From assembly GCA_028564675.1 (NCBI GenBank), contig JAOVVO010000086.1, forward strand, positions 62,001 through 126,000: a DNA stretch of 64,000 nucleotides, written 5' to 3'. The stretch is from Onchocerca lupi. Lineage: Eukaryota > Nematoda > Chromadorea > Rhabditida > Onchocercidae. Shown piece by piece: positions 25,101-37,375 of this stretch. Numbering within the stretch: position 1 is the first letter of the stretch; every line of letters starts with the position of its first letter. The notes beneath the pieces were generated by a model that was not told where the DNA came from, ran no database searches, and saw only the letters and a list, made by a program, of their open reading frames with translations. Position numbers and translations under genes: made by a program.

Positions 25101-28100
25101 TCGCGCTTGCTCAGTTTGCCACCATGATAATGGCAAAAGGTCAGATCCAGCCCAATTCTGAATTGTTCCAATTAAATTGATATCCTTTCTACCCGTTTCA
25201 ATAATATAATCTTCATCATTAGAATCGTTAAGCTGAAATATGTCAGCTTAACATAATATGAATTTTCGGCACAAATTTTCGTAACATTCAAAAAATTCAC
25301 CGTCAGAAGAAGGGAAAATTGATTAAATTAAGAGAAATTTTCTTCATGATCTCGTAAAGAAATAAAGAGATATTTTACAAATAAGGAAGTTAATCATTTT
25401 AAAATTGAAATATTTGATTCTCCAATTGTTTGAATATTTAAACATTGACTTTAAGCAAATGAAATGTAAAGTAAACATTTCGACGAATTGCTTCTTTTTT
25501 TTCTAAAATTTTTGATTGATTTTCGATTTATGCAAGTTCTTAAAGAAGCGAAACATACTTGTGGAATTTTGAGTGGAATAATAGGTTTACCATTATTAAA
25601 TGTATCGCCAAGATATTTGTAAAAAGGTGAATTGACGAACGAAAGTAATGGATCATCGTATCCATAATTTATAACATTTAATGGCTTTAGTCTTCTAAAT
25701 TAGCGATTTAATTTCATGAATCTATTTCTTAAGAGATCTCATATTCTTAATAATTAAAGGAATAACATATGATCTCGTGTTTTTCGCTTGAAAACTGAAA
25801 TTTACATTGAATGGCCATAATCATTCAAACTGTTCAGTATTTCATTTAATGAATGTAATTAAAAGACTGAAATAATATATGATCTGGAGTTCTTCGCTTG
25901 AAGATCGAAGTTTACTTTCAGTAGCCTCAATCTTCTAAATTAGCTGTTTGTTCAATTTTTAGTTTAATGGACTATTTTAATCAGTTAAAAAAAACTGAAA
26001 TAACATATAATCTGACACTTTTTTGTTTGAAAGCTTTGAAATCTGCATAAATTTAATCCATTTTTAAGGCAAATATGTTCTAACCGTAAAGGATACTCTC
26101 CCATAAGAAGTAATCCAATATCAATTATCAGGCGACAAGTTGAACCACATTCTTTCTGCTGAATCATATAATTTACTGCACCCTGAAATACACATTTCAA
26201 TTTTTCATTGATCGGAAAAAAAAATCGAAACAGGATGGATTATTTTTTATTAAATTTATTTAAGATTGAAAAATAAATTAAATTAATAGCTTCGTTGAAT
26301 AAATATAATGCTCATGTATGGAATAATCAATTAGCACTCAAAATTTTAAATATTGAAAAACTTTTCAGATTCTTTTCAAATTTCACCAGTTCCAAAGAAT
26401 GATAATAATTTTACATCTACGAATCATTTATAATTAATTCCTCTTTCAAATATTATATAATTTATAAAAATTACAAGGAAACTTTTGGGGCAACGGCATC
26501 ACAATTGTTCAATTTTTTTAAACAGTAGAAATTGAAATTGATAAATCAGGACGAAATCAATGGAATTGATAAGTAAGAAGGAAATAGAATACCAATGCTG
26601 CGACATTTGGAATTATCAATTCTGGATTATTGTGACACAAGGGACATGATCTACTGGGCTCATAGAAATACTGTTTGTAACTTTTGTAATAAACTGTGTT
26701 GCCATCACTGCTAAACTTTAAATCTTTCTTTCTCTCTGTCATCCTGAAAAATTGATAATTCGGCATGTTAGTTGTTTAAAACAAATTCAAATTGATCTAG
26801 CGAGATTCTGAATGTAGTCCCGATTACATATGGATTTTACAGTTGATGTTGTCAAAGATTGTGCAAGCAAGGTCACATTTAATATGAATTATAAAGAAAT
26901 TATTCTATCCTAATTAATTAGTGAATAATTCGAAAACTGAAATAGCCCATACCGAAAAGAAAAAGGTCCTTTTTCGATAACATTTGGTTTTGCTGCAAAA
27001 TACTGAATCTGCAATTTGTTGGAAAGCAAATTAGTTCCATGAAATGCAAAAATGGATTTGATTTGTTTTCATATTTTCATATAGCAAAAATTAATTGCCA
27101 AATGTGCTGGGAAAAATGTGGCGAAAGTAATTTTTTGGGTAACCTAGAAGATTGACAAACCTATCTTAAGCAGGAGAATTTCAAAAAGGAAAGCATGTGG
27201 CAGAAAGTTTATTGCTCTTTATATCCAAATTGGTCTTTTTCATGAAAATCTAGTTTTTTTTTATTTCGTTGAATATATTTATTCAGAGAACATAGCTTAC
27301 AAATTTATATTCAGATATGAACACACCACGCATTTCTACACTTACAGTAATCTGCCTATATGAACACCCAAGCAACACCATACATATACACTCATATATG
27401 CAAATATGTGGTTATTTCTTGTCCTAAATATAATAATAATTCCGGCGTTTCCTTCGAGACCAATTAATTATCGGGATGATCAACTACTGGAGAAAAAGAA
27501 TAGTTAATGAGTAGAGAGTATTTCATTCAATGAGTTGACTAATTTATTAGAAAAGATTTAAAACCTGCTCGCTATTAGAAATGTTGAAGAAACTGACAGA
27601 CATCGTGATATTTAGAGGTGGTTTAGACCACAAAATGCTGGAATGTGATAATTGACCATCCTCAGAAACTGTTAATACCATATTCTAAATTGAAATTTGT
27701 ATTAGAATATCGATAGATCAAATTACGAATGAAATTTATGGACATATTTATTTTTACATACTTATTAGATTTATTAATTTTTATTTTTTTTATTTTATTA
27801 CATTATTTTTCACTGATTTAAAAGTTTGGTAAAAGAATGCTTCTGGGATCAATTCCATTTTAAATTCTCCAAAGGTTGTTTCCTGAACTATGAGAAATTT
27901 TTCTATGGACCACAAAATAATATTGCTAATTTAATTAAATTCTTGGAAGATGAATTTTTGTATCTTTTCTGATTTTAATTATTCCATTGATGCTTAAAAT
28001 TTGTAATTTTTGCATTTATAACTAATTTTTTTCATTAGATTTAGCAAATTTAATTGTACATGTAATGTTCTGGCGTAATTAATTCAATAGAACTTAAAGG

Positions 28101-29097
28101 AAAATATTTCTCAGGATTATACCAAAAAAGAGCCACAACAGTGAAATAATGATAGAAATTGTTGGAAAAATTCGAAAGCATGTAATTTGATGTATATAGG
28201 AATGTCAAAAGGTCTAATAGCGGGAAGATCTTAACGAAATCAAAGAATGCTATGAACAACGATTGTTAAAAGTCAAGAAGCACGAAAATAGTTTCAAATG
28301 GATCAACAAGCCAATAAACATGTTTCCCGCCAAAATGATAAGCATGTTCACCTCCAAAATGCTTCGGTTCTCAGGTGTTCAAAATGAAGTTAACCAATCA
28401 TGGGATGGCACGCTGGAGATCAAGTAAGGGGAAAGAGTTCTGATGCGATATAAAAGGTCAGGACTTTGGAGGCGAAGTCAGTTTTCGCACCTGCAGTGGT
28501 CGACGCACGAGAACAGCGAGGCGACGAATCAGTTGAATCGGTATCCTCTAAGAGCGACAAAGGAAGAAATAACCCATTGATCAGTTTGCTTAGATATTCT
28601 CTAGTAACTGTTTGTTACGTAGAATCACTCTTCCGTCAATTAATAGAATTTTTTACAGAAGAATTCGTCTCTATCCCAATCACAACATAAAAAGGAAATT
28701 GGGATTTCCGAATAAAAATAAAAAAATTCAAAACTTTATAGATAAGAACATTATTTATGTAGGATTATATCATCGAAATAGTATTCCAGTTTTATAACTC
28801 TTATTTATTTGATTCAATGTGGTTTTTTTTTTTTTTAAATATTTTTCTATCTATTTTAAAATGCGCTTTGCTTTATTTGTTCAATTAAGACGCGAAGTAA
28901 TGTTATATACCAATTATTTTACCATTAGTTGAGGATATTTCGTTTTTTTTAATGAAAAACAAACTTACTGAAATTAAGATAGCATTGAATAATGGAGCAA
29001 ATATAGTCCATAAAAGAAGTGAAATAGTTATGAAAATGATTCCGACAATTAAAGAAAGTCGGAATAATGTGCAACATTCGCAATAATTTATTGCCAT
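22193..29097 (-). CDS. CD36/SR-B family scavenger receptor (SCAV-like)
   Basis: Thirteen exons keep frame for 560 residues: 28969-29097, 27565-27684, 26953-27008, 26593-26743, 26085-26182, 25559-25694, 25085-25232, 24749-24821, 24467-24634, 24047-24198, 22860-22999, 22657-22730, 22193-22430. The family's double-membrane topology is complete, with a membrane segment at residues 12-36, a large ectodomain and a second segment at 521-546 followed by a short basic tail. Diagnostic motifs are VSFFNISN, KPNVIEKGPFSFR, YGYDDPLLSF, IETGRKDINLIGTIQNWAG and the following QARMINGT, which line up with the CD36 'GxYx(V/I)xTGxxD...INGT' core. Cysteines cluster in CPLC, KECGSTC and the late NFCHDCC region. 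Family members take up lipids and lipoproteins or act in pathogen recognition; in C. elegans they are the scav genes. The ligand cannot be read from sequence. Intron 1 holds the inner part of the right arm of the inverted duplication. Confidence 0.9.
23441..23861 (+). other. Candidate nested secreted-peptide exons in a CD36 intron
   Basis: On the strand opposite to the receptor, inside its intron 22999-24047, an 85-codon frame (23445-23699) begins with a strongly hydrophobic leader (FIVSIVHLLSFVLIINCLY). It continues with a Ser/Glu-rich segment containing dibasic KRK and ends at a GTGAGA donor. A possible second exon at 23814-23861 (acceptor TCCTAG, phase 0) would add 15 residues and a stop. 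However, there is no ATG in frame and a TGA sits at 23436-23438, so a start would need an unidentified upstream exon joined at GAAG/GGC. It may be a pseudogene or chance. Confidence 0.25.
28045..29050 (+). repeat. Right arm (inner part) of the inverted duplication, transposon-like core
   Basis: This matches the minus strand of 1408-2420. It spans CD36 intron 1 and part of exon 1. Its core (about 28050-28720) is richer in GC than its surroundings. It carries a TATAAAAGG box near 28449, a downstream AATAAA near 28711 and the GGCGGGAAACATGTTTAT motif on the minus strand, which recurs at about 56395. That arrangement resembles an LTR or another transposon promoter region, but flanking target-site duplications were not seen. 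A 74-codon frame at 28466-28690 is not conserved in the left copy and is probably non-coding. Confidence 0.6.
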
Positions 29098-31920
29098 TTG
29101 ATGCTTTGACGAGAAGTTATCTTGAATTTCTATTTAATTTAAACAAAAGTATGACATTGTTTATTCGCTTGCACATATGGTCAACGTTATCATTTTATAT
29201 TGATGAAGCACTGATAAGGTGCATAGAACTCAACATTCTCAATGCTTTCCAAAATCTTGCTTTCATTATCGTAATAACTGGAATTTTGGAAAATAGTGAC
29301 AATTAATAGCATTGAGCAATTATATTTTTGAAAAAATGAAAGGTGTAACAGGTGGTTATGTTGAATTTTGAAATTTTGAAAAATATTATTTCTCTACTTC
29401 TGCAACTCAAACTTATTAGAAGATTGATGAGCAGCTCCCAACTTCATATTCGGAAGATAATTTTATAGCTTTTTGAAAATCACAATTCACAAATACAGTA
29501 CAGTCCCTTAAATCGATTACTTGATTACTTGCATGCTTAATTATTCGAATGCCTAATTACCTAGACACGTGATTACTTTGATTGAATACATGATTACTTT
29601 ATAATTATGTAATTAATTACTCAAATACCAGATTGTATTATTGACTACTCAAATTTATTCGATTAAGAATTGAAAACCATAGCCGGATGAATTAAATGTT
29701 ATTAAAAATACAGATTGAATATGAATTAACGATATGAGCATTTCTTTGATAGATATGTTTTAAATGTTGTGTATTTTTTTAGAATTTTATATTTTTATGT
29801 TTGAAATATATTTTTTAAGTTTGAAATCAAAATTTTATTTAGCAATTTTGGCAAATTCTGCAAAAAATGCAAATCAAATTAGATTTTCGGCAACTTGATC
29901 AATTTTTCATTTTATGAAAACTCCAGAAGATCTAACAGTCAGAAATTTTCGACAAATTAGATGATTATGAATAATTCCCAAGCAAGTTATCGCAAAATTT
30001 ATCAATTTACAACTTTTTTGTGACATAGATATGGAGAAAAATAAATTTCGAGAATTCGGAAGAACATTCAAGATTTGTTAGGAAATTCGACCACATGATG
30101 ATTTATGACAAAATCTGAAAAACTAAAAAAAATTCTACAAAGTTCGTTCGGCAATTTTCTTAAGAAGTTTTCATAAGGTTTTAATTCTTAAAGTTTTAAT
30201 TCTCTCGACTATATCGTTGTTTTTTTCCTTCCCCAATATTTTCCTCTCTTTTTCATTGGACAAATGATTGCTGAAAAAAAATTTTGGTACCAAAGAAATG
30301 CCTTTAAATTTGATTTGTGACTACTATTAAAAATCCAGAAAGTGTTTTTTTTTTTTCATAGCCTTAATTATTTCATGCATTGAAGTAATTGTAACTTATT
30401 TATGAAAATAGTGATCGGTGATGTATTATTCATTATGTAAATGATAGTTCAAATATTGAGACAAATAAAAAACTAAAAAATTTTAATGAAAAATTGAACA
30501 AACTTAGTAAAAAATTAAAAAGTCTTCAAAAAATTTAGTTTTAAAAGAATAATTATTCTCTAATAATAAAAATAAATAGTGTAAATAATCATTAGCATTT
30601 TCTAGCTATTATTGTTGACCTTACTATGGCTACTAATATTATTTACTAAAACTTCAGATAATGAAAAATTGTAAAAAGTATTCGATTAACGGATATAATT
30701 TATTCGATACAAATTTAACTGCTATGATTATTCAATTAACTTTAGCCATTTTTACCGCTAACTAGTGTTATCAGCAATTTACATATTGATTACTTATTGC
30801 AAATTCTTTTCTTTTTTTTATCAAACAAAAATATTTTAATAGTAATAAATAATTATTTTAATGGCAATAAAAAATATTTCGAAAATTTAGCGAAAACTTT
30901 ATTTATTACTAATTTCAATTTTTAAACTTCAAATTTTTGATACTTTTACTTTCGAACAATTTTGCTTTTATTCATATCGATTTTAATTAATATTGATGTT
31001 ATTTTTGAAATAAAGAAAAGCTGAAATTTTGAAGATATGACGAAATATTTAAACTTCGATCATTTGGGCAAAATTTTTTTCAAAATTATCGATGATAGAA
31101 CTTTTGTGTATAAAAAGATTGCTTATCTAATCAAGTTATTCGAAACTTTTTCTAAAACATTTTTTTATTCAAAATATTTCAGCTTCTTGCATGTCAGATT
31201 TTAATTTAAAAAAACTGATAATACGTATTTTTTTATTGATCCAGTTTACAGGTAAATTGAAATTATGTGATATTTGCATCTCAGCTAGCTAAATTTACAT
31301 AAAATTTTGTAAATTACATTTAAGATGGGAATTGTTTACTTACCCTCTAATTAAAGTTAATTGGCTTAAAAAAATTTTAAAACAAAGCTTCAAATCATTC
31401 ACTAATTTTATCTTTAGAATTATTTTTTGTCAATTAACATGCATAATTAATTTTAAAATATCCATAGATTTAATATGGAACGAATATTTGCATTTTTTTA
31501 AATAAAGTGATTAGGAAGTTTACTCAGTTATTAAATGCATGCTGCATGCTGCATGCTAAACAGGTAGTGAAAAAAATTTGAATTGAATATAATTGTTATA
31601 TATAATCATGCTGAAGTGATATCCGAAATGATATTCGATTAAGCAGAATGTTAATTATTATTTGATCATCTTTTTTTGACTTACAATTCCTATCCAACAT
31701 TTTTTATGATCTCTGTTCAAATCCGCTTAATTATGATCAAGAATATAATCTGATCAAACCAAATCGCAAATTCAAACTTGAATATTCGAGAATTAGGCGA
31801 TAAACTTTTTTGTATATTATGCTCAATGATGCTCAATAAATGGATTATAATTATGCGATTCTATGAAATCATTCTGCTTATGCGAATATCCTGTCGCTAA
31901 CATCATTCATTTGATATTAC
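29098..31920. other. Divergent intergenic region between CD36 gene and Asn/Ser/Thr-rich protein gene
   Basis: The 5' ends of a minus-strand and a plus-strand gene face away from this segment, so both promoters should be here or close by. No exon was found. The stretch from 29060 to 29300 is less AT-rich. About 29505-29660 holds an irregular repeat based on 'gATTACTTgaat'. A small GCATGCT triplet repeat occurs near 31537-31557. The left duplication arm lacks this whole segment. Confidence 0.45.
29505..29660 (+). repeat. Irregular ATTACTTGAAT-type tandem repeat
   Basis: Short degenerate units such as GATTACTTG, AATTATTCGAAT and AATTACCTAGAC follow one another. A related array occurs at 36625-36740 with AGTTACTTGAAT and AATTACTCGAAT, suggesting a shared simple-repeat family. 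Confidence 0.45.
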
Positions 31921-32800
31921 TTAAATTGACAAAACTTATTCGTCCTTTCCTTATTTCTTTATTTCAATTCAATCGTTCGTATCGTTTATTTCCAAATTCG
32001 AAATAATTTTAATATATAATTGTTTTTACTATTATAGATTTCTGTAATTCATAAGTGGAACGGATTCTGATATTTCAAAAAAAAAAAAAAAAAGGATGAT
32101 TCAGATGCACTGTTCTTTTCTATTTGTGATACTTCATGTCATGTCAATTTCAACATTTTCATTGATCGAAAATGAAGTAAGCTTGTTTCTTTTCTTCATG
32201 TATCATTTTTTTGTATTATTGCTACTTTCAACAAGATTTGATCATAGGAAACGAAATGGTATCAGATTCTTGCAAAAAGAATAGTTCTTTTAGTTGAAAT
32301 TAGATACACGAGTTTTAAGTGCAATTTAGGTATATTTTATAAAAATTTTATTTAGAAAATTTAGGTATACGAATATGGGCAAATATATAAATAGGCATAA
32401 GTTAGACGGATAAATAAGTATGCAAACGATAATTGTTAATCGAAAAGGTTTAAATATTTTGCAATTTTTCTTGAGTAAACTTAAAATTAATTTCCAATAT
32501 TTCTGCAGAATTTATGAAAATATTTATCAATTTTAGATGGAGGAAACGGACAAGATTTTAGAGCTTCAACAAAACAACTTAACAACAACAATGACAACCG
32601 TAAATGAAACTACATCAGCTACCAAAAACCTGAATATTACTGAATTGACAAAACTTTTCCCCTCATGGATGGAATTTATGGCTAGTCTGGATAATTCAGA
32701 AGATCTAGAAATGAAGATCGAAAACTTAGAAATTCCTGGTATGAATGCTTCCATATCAACAGATATAGAGGAATTTAACACCAGTGCAATATCCGCGAGT
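31921..32800 (+). repeat. Right arm (outer part) of the inverted duplication
   Basis: This corresponds to the minus strand of about 560-1393. It includes the shared upstream block (CATAAGTGGAACGGATTCTG), exon 1, intron 1 and the first part of exon 2 of the Asn/Ser/Thr-rich gene. Conservation of the upstream block is about as good as that of the exon, so it probably includes the promoter. Confidence 0.75.
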
Positions 32801-34367
32801 ATTCATCCATTGATGAACGAATCCGAGATACCCGAGAATTCTACTCCATCGACAAGCACATTTAAGACAGATGCAATCAACGATGATCAGGAGGTACTCG
32901 AGGCGAATACGGAAAATTTTAGCACGAATTCAATATCCAAGGATACTCATCCATCGATGAACGCATCAGAAACATCTGAATCCGAGCTGCCCGACAATAC
33001 TCATCCATTGATGAACGCATCCAAGATACCCGAGAATACTATTCCATCGATAAGCACATTCGAGACAGAAGCAATCAAGGATAATCAGAACGTACTCGAG
33101 GTGGATACGGAAGAATTTAGTACGAATCCAGTATCCGGGAATACTCATCCATCAGAAGCATCCAAGAATTTTATTCCATCGATGAATGAACTCGAAGTAA
33201 AAGCATTCAAGTCTAATCAAGATATACTCGAGAATGAAATGAAGGAATTTGATATCAATGCAATAATTGACTGTACTTATCCATCGATGAATGCACCCGA
33301 AGTACCCGAGAATTCTACTCCATCAGCAAGCACAATCATGACAAATGTAATTAAGGATAATCAGGATGTACTCGAAACGGATACGGAAGGATTTAGCACG
33401 AATCCAGAAACCGGAAATACTCATCCATCAGAAGCATCCGAGAATTTTATTCCATCGATTAGCACAATCGATGCAGCAGCATTCAAGAATAATGTTACGA
33501 TAGAAAAAATTACAACTATGCTATCCGAAAACACTACATTGGAGCAATTAGAATCAATATCATCTCCAATGTTGGAGAAAACGGAATCAACATCATTTTC
33601 AGCAAATAACACGGATATTCAACTATCAAATGATACACGAAATAAGACAACAAGTGGTGCTATCTACGAGAAGACTGATGGCGTGTAAGTTATCAAACAA
33701 ATAATCAGCAAAGAAGTCTTGCAATTTCCTCGTTCTAGAATCAAGAATTATGCATCTAAAAGTTAAAGTTACTAGAATGTTTAAACATAAATAATCGATT
33801 GATTCTTTAGTTAGCTGGTAAACTCCAAAAAATTAAAGATGGACCAATACAATACTTACTAACTTAATAATGTTTTGAAATTATTTTCAGACCAACAAAA
33901 TGTCAATCGCACGCAGACTGCTATGACATGCATGTACCAGAAGCATGGTGTCATTTGAAATCTGACGAATTTTGGTTGTAAGTTTTTGAATTTAATCTTA
34001 TTATTATGCAAAATTTTTTCTACAAGTTAAACAGATATCTGAAAGTGAAAATTTGTATTTGTTCAATATTTTTGCGAATTTCTCTTCGTTTAAATTGATG
34101 ATGCTGCATGAAATTTGGATATAAATGCACCCAAAGTTAGAAAACAAAAGTCGAAAAAATGTCATAAATCCATCTATCTATTTATTAATTACAAACTTTT
34201 ATATGTATCATTAGATTGACCGATTAGTTTCTTTGCTGTTCATAAAATTTGCTAATTAATTAGCAAAATTTTTCAGTAGTGGTGGTTGTTACTGCGATGA
34301 AATAATTAAATCTTGTATTATCCAACTGTGGAAAAATGAGCAGTTATATTATACCGATTGTCGTTAA
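32096..34367 (+). CDS. Secreted Asn/Ser/Thr-rich repeat protein with C-terminal Cys-rich domain
   Basis: Four exons, 32096-32176, 32537-33684, 33891-33977 and 34277-34367, join in consistent phase to give 468 residues. Residues 1-24 are a signal peptide. The long second exon encodes about five degenerate repeats of roughly 50 residues built from motifs such as HPSMNAS, PENSTPS, DNQDVLE and EEFSTNP. They are rich in N-x-S/T sites and Ser/Thr, giving a mucin-like, probably heavily glycosylated and extended region. The last two small exons encode a compact domain of about 60 residues with seven cysteines (KCQSHADC, EAWC, GGCYCDE, KSC, TDCR). It has no membrane anchor. I do not recognise the family; the Cys-rich end could be a binding domain presented on a glycosylated stalk. 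The left paralogue at 383-1218 shares the first exon and the start of exon 2 only. Confidence 0.75.
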
Positions 34368-35650
34368 CAAGATCAGCATCATTGCTCATCAAATTAAATT
34401 ATAAAAAAAAATGAATATTTTATGATCTTGTAGCATGAAAAAAAAATAAAAAAAAAAAAAAAACGAATGATTTTAAGAATTATTCGAAACTTTATTTGAA
34501 GATTGAATTTTGGTAAAATAAGTTTATTTTCAAGTTTTTGATTTTTTATTTCTTGTTCATTGTAAGGACAGAAAAAAAATTTTTTTTCATACTACATTGA
34601 AATTTACTTCGAATTTTATTTCTTGAATCTTTTTCTTAAATTTTCTACCAGATATACATGCCTATTTTCTTCAAATTTTTTTATATACATTCCAAATTTC
34701 TCCCGATAAATCATTTTATTCGATGTATTTTGCAATTCTGATTAGATCCCTTCTGAAATCTTCAATGATTCAAAATTCATAGAAGCAGAATATCGATTTC
34801 TCTTTTTATTCATCTACAGTGTTCATTAAATTGTAAATATTTCTTACTGTTACTACATTTATTTATTTTTGAAATATTTTTCCAAATTTTTCTTGTTTTA
34901 CGTATTTGTACTTACATGTATTTTATATCAAGTAAAGAATATTGTACTATTTTCTGCTGAAGAAACTGGTGGCTTGAAATTGTGCTAACTTGTGACCTGA
35001 AATTTACGCAAAAACTTTTTCCATTTTAAACAATATCAAATGAGATACAACAAGCGACACAAGTAAATGCCTCTACTAATTACCAATTATTAATTATTTT
35101 GTCCGAAACCATCTTATTCAGCCTTTTCATCAGTGTGTCAAAAGAATTCATTTTATTCAATATTTATATCTTACTCATATAAAATCATCATTATCATGAT
35201 TAAAAGTGTCAGAATATTATTTGAGATAATTTATGCAAAACGAAACTCACAGCAGTTGTTGAAGTGATCTCAAAAAAGACTTATTGGAAATGAATTTCGG
35301 AAAAGATATTCCTGAAAAAGGAATCAGAGTGATTTTCGAAGAAGAAATTGCGGAATAATTTGGCGAATGAATACTTGAAACATTCATCGACAAAAGTAGA
35401 AAGTAGTTAGTGCAATAACATTCACAAGCTAATATATTCTGAGGATTTTGATTTTATCGTTTAATGTTATCCTGTAACCTTTGCTCTTACATCAATAAAA
35501 TAAGATATGAATGGAATTATTTTGATTACCTTATTCAATTTGCCGGTATGAATGGGAATAATTTGATTTCAAAGTTCTTTGATAGCATTACTTTTCATGT
35601 GCATTAAAAATTACGTGAATTTCGTTTATCACGAGAAATTCGGAAAGTAA

Positions 35651-35690
<40 letters not shown>

Positions 35691-37375
35691 GGAAAATTCC
35701 GAAATTTGTTAGATTTCAAATGATTTCGAATACGAATATTGCGGCTGGTTTAATTTCCGACAGAGTAAATAATTTAATTAAACCGCATTTAACATTTACC
35801 ATCTAATCTCACACAAATTGGAAACTTCGTTAAAATTTGCTTAAACTTTACAGTTTGCACGTCTCGATTACGCGATGCCAAAAATTGAAACAATGTAACA
35901 TTCGATTTTCAATTTATTGACTTCATTTATCAATAAAAAATTCATTTATTAATAAAAATCTATTCTAATTAATAATTTTGCCATAGAATAATATTAATAT
36001 TTTTGATTGTCACAGTGCCTACGTATAGCATCCTTTCTTCCTCCTTTTTCTACTGTCAAAGTAATTTTCTTTGCATCGGTGTTAATTTTGAATATTTTTT
36101 CTTTCCAATCTATAACTCTTAAACAATCTCTTCTTTTTTTCTCACAAAGTAATGGTTCTTTCCGATCATTGTATCTTTAAATGCATCTGGCCAACTTGGC
36201 AAACATGGAATTGCATGAACATCTGTTCTAAGATTGTACAAACAATAATGCAGAAATTTTTTTAAATAAAATTTTTTATAAAAATAAATAACCACAGTTA
36301 TAATCTTCTGAATAATAGCGGCCTAGCCGTTAAAGCCACCCAGATAAAAATAGCCTAGATAACAATAATTCTAATAATGACCTAGCAATAATGATATCGC
36401 ATCACGCCATCAAAAGAACGGATATCTCGCGACAGTAACATCCTCAACTTCCAACAAACATCTGATCCATTTCATGGTTCGTTGCATGCGACGAGAATGC
36501 AGCGTATTGGTTTGATCACTTAAGGTGCATCTGCCGTTCAGTTTTTCAAAATATGTTAGTGAGAGAGAAGAGAAACCATGGAAATGGGAAATCTGGATGT
36601 TTGTGTACTGAATTAAAACCATTACCTAATCACAGATACACAGTTACTTGAATACCCAATTACTCGAATTACATAATTGATCACTCGAGTACTAGATTCC
36701 GTGATTACCTGAATATTCAATCACTTAATGAATAGCAAGGTGTTAGAGATTATGAAAATATTCAAATATGTATGCTTTGCAATAGTAGCAGTGATTGAAA
36801 ATGTTACGCTAGAGAGATCGAAGTAGATTATGGAGAATCAGACTGAAAATATGTTCATAGGTTAATAAAGTAGTAGTTGGGAATTCATTGAAATCGGAAA
36901 TAAAATTTTTTTCCATATCTTTTGAATTTGTCAAAAGTGTCCCGAGTAATGACTATTTTCCATATGTTTCGGTTATCTTCCGTGAATATACTGGCGATTT
37001 TTTGGAAACGGTGACTTTCTGTCTTACGTGGATTTTATGTGATTTAAGAAAGAACTTTGCGATACGATAGTAAGTCAAAAAGGTTCTTTTTGACTTTTTA
37101 TTTTATCCATAGATTTTTTTTTTCTTGAGGAAAAATTGTTAGGCTTTTTCTTTTCCTTCACAATTTTTTATAGTTTAATAATTTGAAATTTAACAGTTTC
37201 TTCATAATCTATAATTTGAAACAAACTAGAATGATTATCTCATTTAAAATAATCATTTGTGAAGAACTCAGCAGTTACTGGAAAATTTTTGCAGAAAACA
37301 GGTTTTAGTTTAATTGATCATGTACTATTTCGAAAATGCTGCAGTACGTGGAAAATCACTGTTTGCTTATTAAGC
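34368..37375. other. Intergenic region, no gene seen
   Basis: The region downstream of the Asn/Ser/Thr-rich gene contains poly-A rich stretches, including a 38-base A run at 35652-35689. A second ATTACTTGAAT-type irregular repeat lies at 36625-36740, and a small GC-richer patch with repeated 'GCCTAG' at 36315-36385. Short open frames at 36410-36622 and 36888-37070 have no splice or family support. The INTS11 promoter or trans-splice site should lie at the right end; TTTTGCAG near 37285-37293 is a possible trans-splice acceptor. Confidence 0.45.
36625..36740 (+). repeat. ATTACTTGAAT-type irregular repeat, second site
   Basis: Degenerate units (AGTTACTTGAAT, AATTACTCGAAT, GATTACCTGAAT, AATCACTTAAT) resemble those at 29505-29660. 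Confidence 0.4.

Noticed and set aside
28466..28690. 74-codon frame downstream of the TATA box in the duplication core
   Set aside because: The frame is not preserved in the left copy at 1690-1920, so it is probably non-coding.
36410..37070. Two open frames (36410-36622 minus and 36888-37070 plus) before INTS11
   Set aside because: No family resemblance and no exon structure; the INTS11 start is fixed by MPEIK at 37376.
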